DNA of 64,000 nucleotides. It comes from Arctopsyche grandis. Taxonomy: Eukaryota > Arthropoda > Insecta > Trichoptera > Hydropsychidae. The notes under the pieces were generated by a model. It saw only the letters and a list, made by a program, of their open reading frames with translations. It was not told the DNA's origin and made no database searches. The position numbers were made by a program, and so were the translations under genes. The DNA lies in contig NC_135355.1 of assembly GCF_051622035.1 (NCBI RefSeq), positions 5,146,001 through 5,210,000 of the forward strand, read 5' to 3'. Below, in pieces: positions 29,405 through 47,489 of this stretch. How positions within the stretch are numbered: the first letter of the stretch is position 1; every line of letters begins with the position of its first letter.

Positions 29405-30675
29405 AGGTTTTTAGGATTGGTAGTGCGTTGTAATTCAAATTCACTGACAATGAGAAGTGAAATTTCAATTCTATTTTACTCACTGGTTGAGTCAGTGAAA
29501 TTATAATTTCACTGTACAATACAATAGCAGTTTCACTGTAACATACACATACAAATATGTACATACATATGTATAAGCTTTTGTTTAAATTTGAAAGATA
29601 TGTGATACGGAATCGAAATCTATTTGAATTGTTTTTTTTTTTTGCCTTTCATCTTATTTCATCAAATTTGCTCGCTCAATATTAAGTATAGGATATTCGC
29701 ATTGTAAATAAACAAATGTGGAACTCAAATGCGGAAATCTTATCAGTATTTTTTTTTCTCTTTATAAATTTGAACGTGCGTGGGTCAAAAATGCGTATAG
29801 TACGCGTGTGCTCGAAACCAATTAATTTAATTAAATTCATATTTATGCGGAAAAATCGAATCCTGGTCGACGGCTTCATCCTTTCTCATCAAGGTTGACA
29901 TCCTGCGGCGATACCAGAAACTGGACGTGTTATAATTTAGCATTATGGGCCACCCGTGTCAAGGACTGTCGCTTTTTGAAAAAAAGTTCCTATCGTAAAC
30001 AATTTTATACGGCAAAAAAAATCTAAATTTTAAAAATTAAAATCAATCTCATTAAAAATCTTTTGTATAATTTTTTTTATAAAAATAAAAATAATAATAC
30101 ATACATACATTCAAAAACAGAACGCACTCATTTATATGCGCTCGTATAAATTCATCCGCATCGTCCTTCGAATTGTTTTCATATTACATATCGAAAAAAA
30201 ATGTTTTGTAGTGCAACCATAAAATTTTATACATTGACTGCGACGATAATAATAATTAAAAGATTTTAAAATTCGCTATTATAATACACAAATTGACATT
30301 TGAATTTTTATTACGCATCTTGTTCGCATGCCTGACATTTTGACCTTTTTCTTTATATCAACATTTCCTATTCAAAATCAACGCTCATAAGATAAACTTT
30401 TTTGATTACAAAAAGTTAAATTAAACCTCCTTTCAATAATTTGATCATAAACTTTTTATTATTATCCAAATTCCAAATCATATTTTAAAATTACCGAAAC
30501 CAAAGTGGATTCGACCACTATGCATAAATATAGAACACCCTAGCTTTGACTTTCTTACTAAAAATAAAATAACAGAATTGCTGTATTACAAAAATTCTTC
30601 TATAAAATTTCCATTGTGAACATCATTAGAATATTAACAATACTTCCTATTAACACGGAACTTCATTTGATTTTT
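29405..30675. other. Upstream flank of gene 2, nothing recognised
   Basis: AT-rich sequence with repeated short CACTG motifs around 29440-29540 and poly-T tracts. No exon was recognised. A 5' untranslated exon of gene 2 could lie here or nearer to 31330, but I cannot locate it. Confidence 0.35.
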
Positions 30676-30678
30676 GAC

Positions 30679-30870
30679 TTTTAAATGCTTTTTATTATTA
30701 CTAAATCATGTTCACAATACATCTTATATCTATTTTAATAGCTACCGATCTACTGATCATTTTCTATTTTACAATTTTAATTTCATTTCACTAGTAATCA
30801 TAGTATTATATTATTCTAATGTTAATGTACAGCATAATTGGAAAAAGAGCTCAAAAACCTATTTACAATT
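30679..30870 (-). mobile_element. Jockey-B LINE, 3' end
   Basis: Same truncated 3' end as 3079-3270 (TTTTAAATGCTTTTTATTA to GGAAAAAGAGCTCAAAAACC). Its flanks also share short blocks with those of the 3079 copy. Confidence 0.8.
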
Positions 30871-31333
30871 CTTTCGGTACGTCATTCATTTTTAGCATAG
30901 CTTGAAATCAATACAGCGGATAAGTCAACAAATTAACCAAATTACATATTATCATCTCACTCTATTCAACGATATTATTATAATTGCCATGCAGGAGATA
31001 ATCTCAGATTTATAGCGATTTTAGAGGCGACACTTAACTTCTATTTTGTTCATATGCATACCGGCAAACAAACAGACGAAATGACAGCTTCATCGCGCGC
31101 GAAAATTTATTCACAAAAATTTTTATGCGTATATAAAAACACAATTTAAAATCCCAGCCGATGTGATACGACCAGAAATGTTATCATTATCCGTCATTTG
31201 CGATATTAATCAAGCATAATTTAGCATCGAATTATGCCTCCGCGTGCACGTATACAATTTTAACGATGCCCGAATGAAAAAAAAAATCAAAAGTCAATCA
31301 TCGGCGATTAAATGATGTTGAAAATCATTACAG

Positions 31334-38789
<7,456 letters not shown>

Positions 38790-38972
38790 AGTCGAATCTA
38801 ACTATTATTATTATATAATATATTTTAGCTATACGATAACATTTATTATTTACTATTCTCAACAAACGTCTTCATATGTACATATGCAATATTATATGTA
38901 AGATGAAAGAACATTTGTAAGCCATATACTATGAGTAATTTAATTTATTATTTTTATATTGTACAAAAAATC

Positions 38973-38978
38973 AATAAA
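38973..38978 (+). terminator. Poly(A) signal of gene 2
   Basis: AATAAA (followed by AATCATTAAATAA) lies 184 bases after the stop. A SINE tail starts about 40 bases later, which limits the 3' UTR. Confidence 0.6.
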
Positions 38979-39019
38979 AATCATTAAATAATATCGAATT
39001 GCTTATTGATTTATCTATA

Positions 39020-39930
39020 TATGTTCATATTTTTATTGTTACAAATCAATATACACTCGCCATTACAGATTTGCTCCAATGCGACGGGTGTACGTTAACG
39101 AAATACAGAATGCATAAACAATCAGAAATCACAAATACAGTAATACATACATATACAATCAGAATATATAGCATATAACAATTAATCAGAAATAATAATC
39201 ATAGATTTTTTTTGTATACAATTTTTATACATATTGTTGCGTAGGGGTGGGTGGAGAATCCAAGTAAAAGGCCAACAGTCGTCTCACAGCATTTATTGAT
39301 GATTAAGGAGATACACGCACTAGCAGTGCTCAGTCCAGAATGACCTGATATCGCCTACGTACCGCCTTATAAGGGATAGATCTCTCAGGACGTCTAATCT
39401 GTTTACCTACTGTATAGTCACGTATTCGGATATGTATTCCCACGGTATGAGAAGTGCAATCATTGCTTAGCTTATCTCCACTTAGCCTGTCGCTAATCCT
39501 TGAAACCACTTATACCAGTCGCACGGTGTGCACTTAGTTAATCCGTTAACAGATATCCGTTACAGATAATCCTTGAACGGTCACACAGTCTCTGGGATTC
39601 TATTCGCTTAATCGGTGGCGTACGTAACAATATAATTAATACGAAATTATAGAGATGTCTATAGAGATATCTATAGAGTTCAGATAACTGTGTATAATTA
39701 TTACAAATTATACACAGGCAGATTTTGTGACAACAGGATTAGATCTAATACCAATTTTCAGGAACCGTTTCAACAATGATCAGATAAAATTGGCAAACTC
39801 TGATAGAGAAACGATCGATTTGGAGTCACAAAACCCCCAAATCTAACCAGCAGTGGCGAGGACACGAACCTTTGACCTCAGTGGTGCTAAATATATACGC
39901 TACCACTAAGCCAAACTGTTAGCTAAGGTT
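39020..39930 (-). mobile_element. tRNA-derived SINE split by a solo LTR
   Basis: 39030-39234 and 39630-39930 are colinear with the SINE at 26740-27275 (for example CGACGGGTGTACGTTAACG, CAATCAGAATATATAGCA, then GGAACCGTTTCAACAATGAT). The intervening 395 bases are an LTR. Confidence 0.8.
39235..39629. mobile_element. Solo LTR, Ty3/gypsy-like
   Basis: Starts TGTTGCGTAGGGGTGGG and ends GGCGTACGTAACA: TG...CA with a short inverted repeat TGTTGCGTA/TACGTAACA. It is flanked by ATAT at 39231-39234 and 39630-39633. The SINE at 26740-27275 gives the empty site. A second copy is at 63066-63509. Class is inferred from the 4-bp duplication and the ends. Confidence 0.8.
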
Positions 39931-39939
39931 TGCTGTGTA

Positions 39940-40304
39940 GGTATATAAAATTGAATGTCTGTTTGTTTGTCTGCCTGTCTCGTACAGGCTCCTAAACCAC
40001 TCAACTGATTATGATGGAACTTTCAGGATTTGTTGTATGCATTTCCGGGAAGCTTGCTGTGAAAGAAAACGGGAAAAACCTCCTAATAATAATATTCGCA
40101 ATTACGATTTTACCGAGGCAAAAGTTTGAAGCACCATTGTGTAGTCGAGGAAAGTTGTTCGTTGGTAACCACGATACCAGTTGGTTTATGATGACATGGC
40201 ATTGAAGAGACGTTAGTTGAGCTCCAACCATCACTTGAAACGGGAACGGGAACGGGAATTTCATGCCTTATTCTGGCATTGCAACGCATGCCGTGTTCAG
40301 CTAG
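39940..40304 (+). mobile_element. Short non-autonomous Helitron
   Basis: Contains TATAAAATTGAATGTCTGT, CAGGCTCCTAAACCACT, TTCAGGATTTGTTGTATGCA, GGGAACGGGAACGGGAAT and GCATGCCGTGTTCAG, ending CTAG|T. This is the same short Helitron family as 55854-56179. The 5' TC is not clear here. Confidence 0.65.
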
Positions 40305-40501
40305 TATTTTATATTTTTATGTAGGTGTATAAAATTGTGCTTTTATTTTTTTTTTTCATCAAAATAAAATGTATGGTTTGCATTAATGCTAAAATTGAAA
40401 AACAAATGTAGATACATCTAATACCACTTTTCTCGGAATTTTTTTGTGTTTCTAATGAATATTCTTTATATACAAAGTCTCTTTCCAAATTATATATTAG
40501 A
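40305..40501 (-). mobile_element. Possible Helitron 5' end
   Basis: On the minus strand 40501 starts TCTAATATATAATTTGGAAA followed by GAGACTTTGTAT, the same 5' end as the Helitrons at 41633 (+) and 60843 (-). The 3' end of this copy is not recognised, so the extent is uncertain. Confidence 0.4.
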
Positions 40502-40769
40502 TATATAATATAATTTGAATATGATTTATCCTAATAAAAAACTTGACAATAAGTGAGTTTCAGCACCTTTTTAAAAAAAAAAGCCCTAGCATATTACACA
40601 GCTTTTGAGACAGTGGATCAAGGCTGTGAAGTCGGATAAAAATTTACCGACTCCGACTCCGGATTTATTTTATGATTCGACTCTGACTCCAACTTGAACG
40701 TATTTAGTAAGATGAACATTTTTCTCCAACGTATAAAATTATTGATAATAGTGATTTTCAAAAAAGGTA

Positions 40770-41385
40770 AATATAATATACATAATATACAGCCGTATCA
40801 TAATGGTTGTGGCTATTTGCAGGTACTATATCTGCAAATTATTGGCTATTTGCAGGTAATATATCTGCGACGGGTGCAAAGCCTTCTGCGCATGCGCGTG
40901 AACTGTCACTGTCAGCGTGTTTACTGATAAATTTTTGTTTTAAACCTCGAAAAATTTAGTTCGAACTCGTAAAGTGACGTAGTATGAACGATTTATTAAA
41001 CATATAATATTAAAATAATGAACGATTGATTAAACAAGTCTAGCATACATTAAATGTAAGAAATTATAATTGGATTATAAGTTCACGCGCATGCGCAGAA
41101 GGCTTTGCGCCTGTCGCAGATATAGTACCTGCAAATAGCCAATAATTCGCAGATATAGTACCTGCAAATAGCCACAACCTATCATAATTCACTGCTGGAT
41201 GAAGACCTCGCCAACACGCTTCAATCCAACTCCGTATTAAACTCTCATCCATCTTACCACACACATTTTTTTTTTCTTATTTTATCCACCCAAATCGCCT
41301 ATGGCCTTTCATGAACTCTTTAACATTATCTCGGATACTTCACCTCCACCTCTCATCCATTCTTCAAACTAAATCTAGTATTTTT
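40770..41385 (-). pseudogene. RTE-like LINE 3' remnant with foldback insertion
   Basis: On the minus strand it reads as the typical 3' end of an RTE-type LINE: CATCCAGCAGTGAATTATGA, ACGGCTG, preceded by degraded coding sequence with GTTGGCGAGGTCTTCATCC. The foldback element at 40805-41179 splits it. Confidence 0.6.
40805..41179. mobile_element. Foldback (long-TIR) MITE with 9-bp TSD
   Basis: Arms of about 105 bases (40805-40910; 41080-41179) start GGTTGTGGCTATTTGCAGG and contain TGCGCATGCGCGTGAAC. They surround a spacer of about 170 bases. TATCATAAT is perfect on both sides (40796-40804; 41180-41188). The long arms and 9-bp duplication suggest a Mutator-like MITE. Confidence 0.85.
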
Positions 41386-41835
41386 TATTATTTAATTCCA
41401 TCTAGCGTTTATCACCTGTGTACAATTGATTCTTAAATTTATCGTCAAATTTGAACAAATTTAAGCTTTTTGAATTGAACTATAGATGACACTACAAAAT
41501 TTTCCAGGAAAATCAATATTTTTTTTGATTTTAAATGCTTTTTATTATTACTAAATTATGTTGACAATACGTCTTATATCTATTTTAATAGCTACTGATT
41601 TTAAATTAATTTTGTTAGTTGTCATAGTATTATCTAATCTATAATTTGGAAAGAGACTTTGTATGTATCCTTGGTCGTCGTTTTCGTCGTCGTCGTCGTC
41701 CGTAGATCGGTGACGTCATCGAACACGTGATTCGATTTTTTTTTTTTTTTCGATCCATGGGCGCCGATTTGTTTTTTTCGTTTCAATGGATTCACCCCCG
41801 CGGGGGCGCAAGGCGAGTAGTTTCATGGGGCCCCG

Positions 41836-42590
41836 CCAGGGGCGCCACAAGGGGCGCAGCCCCGTGGGGCCCCGAAGGGGGCCCGGGGGGCCCAGCCTCA
41901 TGGGGCGCAGCCCCATGGGGCTCAAAAGGGGGCGCCACGAGGGGCGCAGCCCCGTGGGGCCCCGAAGGGGGCCCGGGGGGCCCAGCCTCATGGGGCGCAG
42001 CCCCATGGGGCTCAAAAGGGGGCGCCACGAGGGGCGCAGCCCCGTGGGGCCCCGAAGGGGGCCCGGGGGGCCCAGCCTCATGGGGCGCAGCCCCATGGGG
42101 CTCAAAAGGGGGCGCCACGAGGGGCGCCACAAGGGGCGCAGCCCCGTGGGGCCCCGAAGGGGGCCCGGGGGGCCCAGCCTCATGGGGCGCAGCCCCATGG
42201 GGCTCAAAAGGGGGCGCCACAAGGGACGCAGCCCCGTGGGGCCCCGAAGGGGGCCCGGGGGGCCCAGCCTCATGGGGCGCAGCCCCATGGGGCTCAAAAG
42301 GGGGCGCCACAAGGGGCGCAGCCCCGTGGGGCCCCGGGGGGGCCCAGCCTCATGGGGCGCAGCCCCATGGGGCTCAAAAGGGGGCGCCACATGGGGCGCA
42401 GCCCCATGGGGCTCAAAAGGGGGCGCCACAAGGGGCGCAGCCCCGTGGGGCCCCGAATGGGGGCCCGGGGGGCCCAGCCTCATGGGGCGCAGCCCCATGG
42501 GGCTCAAAAGGGGGCGCCACAAGGGGCGCAGCCCCGTGGGGCCCCGAAGGGGGCCCGGGGGGCCCAGCCTCATGGGGCGCAAGCCCTAAT
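41836..42590. repeat. 90-bp GC-rich tandem array
   Basis: CCCAGCCTCATGGGGCGCAG recurs at 41891, 41981, 42071, 42173, 42263, 42343, 42473 and 42563. Spacings are 90 bases, with single units of 102, 80 and 130. Because 90 is a multiple of three, several frames on both strands stay open; these are not genes. Confidence 0.95.
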
Positions 42591-42599
42591 AGGCATTAA

Positions 42600-43130
42600 C
42601 TAAGGGGGGCGAAGCCCTAGACGGCAATTAATCATGGGGGCGCGGATGGGCGAAGCCCTAAAAGGCAACTGATCATGGGGGCGAAGCCTTAGACGGCATT
42701 TAATCATGGGGGCGCGGAGGGGCGAAGCCCTAAAAGGCATTAACTAAGGGGGGCGAAGCCCTAAACGGCAATTAATCTTGGGGGCGCGGGGGGCGAAGCC
42801 CTAAAAGGCATTAACTAGGGGGGGCGAAGCCCTAGACGGCATTTAATCATGGGGTGCGGAGGGGCGAAGCCCTAAAAGGCATTAACTAAGGGGGGCGAAG
42901 CCCTAAACGGCAATTATGCTTGGGGGCGCGGGGGGCGAAGCCCTAAAAGGCATTAACTAAGGGGGGCGAAGCCCTAGACGGCATTTAATCATGGGGGCGC
43001 GGAGGGGCGAAGCCCTAAAAGGCAACTGATCATGGGGGCGAAGCCCTAAACGGCAATTGCTCATGGGGCGTGGAGGGGCGAAGCCCTAGAAGGCAAAGGC
43101 TCAGGGGGGTGCCGAGGGCGAAGCCCTAGA
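42600..43130. repeat. Alternating 31/40-bp hairpin array
   Basis: GCGAAGCC occurs 15 times, first at 42609 and last at 43118. Spacings mostly alternate 31 and 40-41 bases (about a 71-bp dimer). Each occurrence sits in GGGGCGAAGCCCT, a GC stem closed by a GAA loop. The same GCGAAGCC motif lies near the Helitron 3' end. Confidence 0.92.
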
Positions 43131-43704
43131 AGGCAAAAAAAAAAATTTGATTTTTTTTTTTGATTTTTTTTTTTTTTTTTATTTTATTTTTTTTTTTTTT
43201 TTTTAAATTTTTAAATTTTTTTTTTTTTTTTAATTAAATTAGCTTAGTCATGTTTAAGCGGTTTATATTATAAACACTGAGCGAAGCCGGGTAATACAGC
43301 TAGTATTATTATAATGTTAACATGTACAGCGTAATAGGAAAAATAGCTCAAAAACCTATTTACAATTCTTATAAATGCTCATAATACATCTAATACATAA
43401 TATTAATTAAAGACTCTCTAAAGTCAACGATCTAAAGCAGATTGTGTTTAGGTAATCTGTGTATTATACCTGAAGGGTATAGACATTTTGTTGTAATCAC
43501 CGATACTCTTTACGAGTGTGTTAGTATGGTTATTAGTGATTCTGTCATAGAATCTTCTGGTTAGTTTGTTAGTAATGTCTGTAACCAACGGAGTATTATT
43601 TATGGCATACCGTTTTTTCAAATTAGTATATTTGGGTGTGTCAAAATGATCAAAATTAAAGTTCAATTAATTAGCTAGCACCTAGTTAGTATATATGGGT
43701 GTGT

Positions 43705-45245
43705 TATAAATTATTTTTAGGGATTTATTTTGTACTATTTGGAGCTTGGAAAGGTATAGTATTCGAGGCTTTATTCCATACAGGTGAAGCATAGGCTAAC
43801 ACTGGTAATATTAGTTTAAATTTTCTTACATAGATGTCAGGACTATTTTTTTTTTTCAAATTATACATTCATCGACGCATGTGTGTAATATTGTATTATC
43901 TTCATCAGTTTTCGAAAAATACACATATGACAATTTCAAAACAATCCAAAGTGTAAAATGATTATTTTATTATTTACCATTTACATATGTAGATCCATAC
44001 ATATATACATACCCGCTATAACACATCGATACGAGGATAGATACCTACTGACCGACACTGACCGTTCCACTTTCTCGAGATGTGTATTTCGCGGACGCAA
44101 TTTTCCTACGAAACCGTTCCATCTACGGCATCCAGGAAGCCTTAGATAGCGTTTCCCACATATTCCGAATGTTACGTAAACCCTAAAGGCCTCGATATTG
44201 GATCGGCCGGCTCGAGGTGAGGTCGGAGACCCGACGCCATCAAAACAATGGTGTCGTAGGATAGCCATCAAGGACCAGTCCGCCTGCGTGTATCGCAACT
44301 ACCATTTAAGGAAGGACGAATTCAGATCTCGACGAGTCACCGTATAACTGTACTAGAAACACTCAAAATATGTACAAATGTATGTATGTATACGAGAGTT
44401 TGTGCTAATTTCGCAGTCTGCAATACGCCATGTTGGTCGACGCCGACAGTTAACCAAGCCCGTTATATGAAAATTTGAGAAAATTCGCTAGTGACGACCA
44501 GCAATTTTCCAAAGATTGAGATTTACTTCGCATTAACAGAAAGTCTTTTGAAATAGCATTTAATTTTTTTTTTGTGCAACAATTTTTAAATCAATCAAAA
44601 ACCCGGTTTTCATTTTAATAACACTGAGCAATGAAAATTGACATACATACATATCTACAACTCGAACAAAAAAAGCGAATCACGAAACAGTAGTGTGTTC
44701 ATTCGTAAGTCCGTTTAAAATATATGCACTAAATTGAACCAACTGATATTTATTTATTTATTTCAAGTTTAAGTTGGGACCACTATTGCATTTCAAGAGT
44801 CACAATGATCGAAAAAATACAGAGAGGTGAGAAAAATAAAAATATACACAAATATCATAACAAAAGAATAGCATTATAATAATATCAGATAAAGTAAAAA
44901 TATCAAATAATAAAATAAAAAGTAGGGAATGTCTTCCACCTATAATAGCCAGCACCAATATATTATATAAGAACAAGCCGCAAATAAAAAACGTCCCTGC
45001 GAGGCCCAAATGGAAGAGCGAAGATCAAAAGTCCAATCATACGTAAGTTATGTATGAGTGGACATTCAACTGTGAAAATAATGATGAGCGCAGGCTACCA
45101 GACAAATAGGTTAAAATAATCTCCGATAACCTACGCTCACTTAGGTTATCGCTAACGATTTTATCGGATAAGTCGGATAGCTCTTGGAATGGGAGCCATT
45201 CGATAAAGAACTGTGCAAGCAGGAGGTACAACCATCAAATGATTA
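43705..45245. other. Unique DNA with a GC-richer patch
   Basis: 44020-44350 is clearly richer in GC than its flanks, with open stretches on both strands but no domain I recognise. The remainder is AT-rich, with a (TTTA)n tract near 44752. Confidence 0.35.
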
Positions 45246-45249
45246 TGTT

Positions 45250-46020
45250 TATCACGCACATAATTATTAGGGACAAAACTTATCACTGTATTTCGCTGAA
45301 ATTAACAATCAATTAATTAACTAATCCATTGACACATCTATGGATTTTGACTTGTGCATACATTTTTACATATTGTACATAAATCAAAATCTGATATTTG
45401 TCACATCAGGTAGGATCATTTTTGCCAATTTTGAGGAACCGTTTCAACAATGAAAATCAGATAAATTGACAAAATCTGATAAGAATCGATTACAAATACC
45501 CAAGTCTAAACCAGCAGCAGGGTTGTAGAAGAGCTGGTACGGGCCGGTACGGCGCCCCGCCACCTATTATCGACATCGGCATAAAAATTTCAAAAATCAA
45601 AATACTATAAAATTTTTACCACTTTTCACCCAAGCTCGATGACAAGGAGCGCTGTCATGCATAAAAATGCCGTCAGGATCAAGGATACCACCAGACTTTA
45701 TGTGAGGCACCAGAGGCACCAGATTCATGGACCCATTGACGAAATAAATGGACCCTGGACCTTTTTTTCGCTTATGACGGCTCAAACCATTGTCTATGAG
45801 GGTAGGTAGCGTTCTTGGGAGCTTCGACGACCTAACAAACGGCTTTGTGTCATGCACCGAAGGATACATTCATCACTCGAAGATTGCTTTGAGGATACAC
45901 TCAATGCATTTCTTGTATAATGCAAAAAAGGTGCAAAATCGAGCGTACCGACACCTCAAAATTTAGCACTACACTGACCTGCAGTATTAAAGATTAGCAC
46001 GGGATCGAACCCTGTAACCT
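45250..46020 (-). mobile_element. SINE remnant interrupted near its B box
   Basis: 45300-45523 is the SINE body on the minus strand (GGTTCCTCAAAATTGGCAAA, CAGCAG). After about 470 foreign bases, 45997-46015 supplies the B-box part (minus strand GGGTTCGATCCCGTG). Confidence 0.55.
45590..45895 (-). pseudogene. Tc1/mariner-like transposase remnant
   Basis: The minus-strand frame reads FVNGSMNLVPLV followed by DPDGIFMHDSAPCHRAWV. The last part matches the second catalytic Asp region of Tc1-type DDE transposases (usual form FxQDxAPxHxA). The DNA-binding half and the final catalytic acidic residue are missing. It sits in the DNA that splits the SINE remnant. Confidence 0.45.
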
Positions 46021-46027
46021 CTAATAT

Positions 46028-46468
46028 TTTATTTTTACATACATAGATATATACCAGGTAGGCTTTACAGGAAGACCGCAATGCGCCTTCCTGGACAATT
46101 AATTACAAACAATGCAGCATTTTATTATTACATAAATCACTGTATTTCCAGAAGCTGAAGAACACGAAATAACAATTAATTATAGAATTAATCCATTGAG
46201 ACATCTATAGATTTTAGATTTGTACATAAGTTTTACAAATTGTACATACAATAAATATAGAAGATTTGTGACAGCAGGAAAGATGATTTTTTTGCCAATT
46301 TTGAGGAACCGTTTCAACAATGATTAGATAAAATTGGCAAACTCTGATAAGAAACGATCGACTTGGAGTCACAAATACCCCCAAATCTAACCAGCAGTAT
46401 AGCGGATCGAACCCACTGATCACTTGGTGCTAAATATACACGCTACCATTAAGCAACAATGCTGGCTA
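46028..46468 (-). mobile_element. tRNA-derived SINE
   Basis: The head at 46390-46468 on the minus strand has AGCCAGCATTGTTGCTTAAT and B box GGTTCGATCC. The core at 46265-46390 and a tail with CCAGGAAGGCGCATTGCGG are followed by an A-rich end near 46028. Confidence 0.8.
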
Positions 46469-46725
46469 ATTTATTTATTTATTTATTTTTATTTTACATA
46501 CATATTTTTACATACATATATACAAATATACCAAGAAGGCTTAGCAGGTAAACCCCAAATGCGCCTTCCTGGTCTACATAATTATTACATAGATACATTT
46601 AAATCTAAACAATATCTGACATCTATGGTCAGATATTACAAACATCGTATTAATACGATAAATAACGATGAATAACTTTCATGTAACAATACGAATTTTA
46701 TATTCGATAAACAACCACAGAAATT
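46466..46725 (-). mobile_element. SINE 3' portion
   Basis: Same tail unit (minus strand CCAGGAAGGCGCATTTGGGG) and the upstream stretch GACCATAGATGTCAGATATT shared with the plus-strand SINE at 51325-51715. The tRNA-like head is absent. Confidence 0.7.
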
Positions 46726-46734
46726 ATTAAATTT

Positions 46735-47485
46735 TATAAACCGGAAGTGGGATTTTTTCCTCGTAGAAAAGTCAAAAATGTTGTGCCCACTACTCTGTCC
46801 ACACCCCTGAACGTATTAAGCTGAAAATTTATATTTCTATCCTTTATGTACTAACTTAGATCTGGTAGGGTTTTGGTCAGAATTCGTAAACCGGAAGTAG
46901 TATTTTTTTTTAAAACAATATTTCATTATTTCATTTTGACCTTTTAAATTGTTTTAAGCTTCTTGATATTTATTGTGTATAATAAAAATAGTGATTTTAA
47001 GTAAAAATAAAAAAAAATCACTTAATTTAATGAACCGGAAGTGGGATTTTTTTCCTCGTAGAAAGGTCAAAAATGTTGTGCCCACTACTCTGTCCACACC
47101 CCTGAACGTATTAAGCTGAAAATTTATATTTCTATCCTTTATGTACTAGCTTAGAGCTGGTAGGGTTTTGGTCAGAATTTGTAAACCGGAAGTAGTATTT
47201 TTTTTTAAAACAATATTTCATTATTTTATTTTGACCTGTAAAATTATTTTTATTTTTTTGATATTTAATGAGTATAATACTGATAGTGATTTTTAGTAAT
47301 AAAAAAAATTTGAACAAAATCTGACAACCGGAAGTAGAACTTTTGTTTTGTTTCCATAAATTTCCATCAATTTGTATCGCTATCATAGTCATCAGTTCAA
47401 TATCGAATTTTGTTTTGTAACCTTCTTATATTCCTCAAATACATAGATAAAGTCATGGGTTGGTCACACCCGAATTTTTTTAATT
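46735..47485 (+). repeat. ACTTCCGG interspersed repeat, copy 2, internally duplicated
   Basis: A module of about 300 bases starting AACCGGAAGTGGGATTTTTT occurs twice (46738 and 47034), each with ATGTTGTGCCCACTACTCTG and CTGAACGTATTAAGCTGAAA. It ends GTCATGGGTTGGTCACACCC. The reverse-orientation relative at 23885-24440 has one module. No coding potential. Confidence 0.8.
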
Positions 47486-47489
47486 AGTG

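Larger units (their letters stand above)
41633..43303 (+). mobile_element. 1.67-kb non-autonomous Helitron carrying two GC-rich tandem arrays
   Basis: 5' end A|TCTAATCTATAATTTGGAAA and 3' end GCGAAGCCGGGTAATACAG then CTAG|T. It is inserted exactly between A and T of a Jockey-B LINE without target duplication, the hallmark of Helitrons. The interior has a (GTC)n patch, a 90-bp array (41836-42590), a 71-bp array (42600-43130) and poly-T/A. It has no helicase or Rep gene, so it is non-autonomous. Confidence 0.82.
41525..43700 (-). mobile_element. Jockey-B LINE copy interrupted by a Helitron
   Basis: 41525-41632 is the LINE 3' end and 43304-43700 continues it through the common UTR into the ORF tail (minus strand TNLKKRYAINNTPLVTDI, RFYDRITNNHTNTLVK). 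Compared with intact copies, no base is lost or duplicated at the junction. Confidence 0.88.

Noticed and set aside
41716-42603. Open frames of 170-290 codons on both strands
   Set aside because: They are by-products of a 90-bp tandem array whose length is a multiple of three. Repetitive Gly/Pro/Arg content and overlap in several frames argue against genes.
42600-43130. CRISPR-like regular repeats
   Set aside because: The units are tandem with homologous spacers in a eukaryotic Helitron; no unique spacers and no cas genes.
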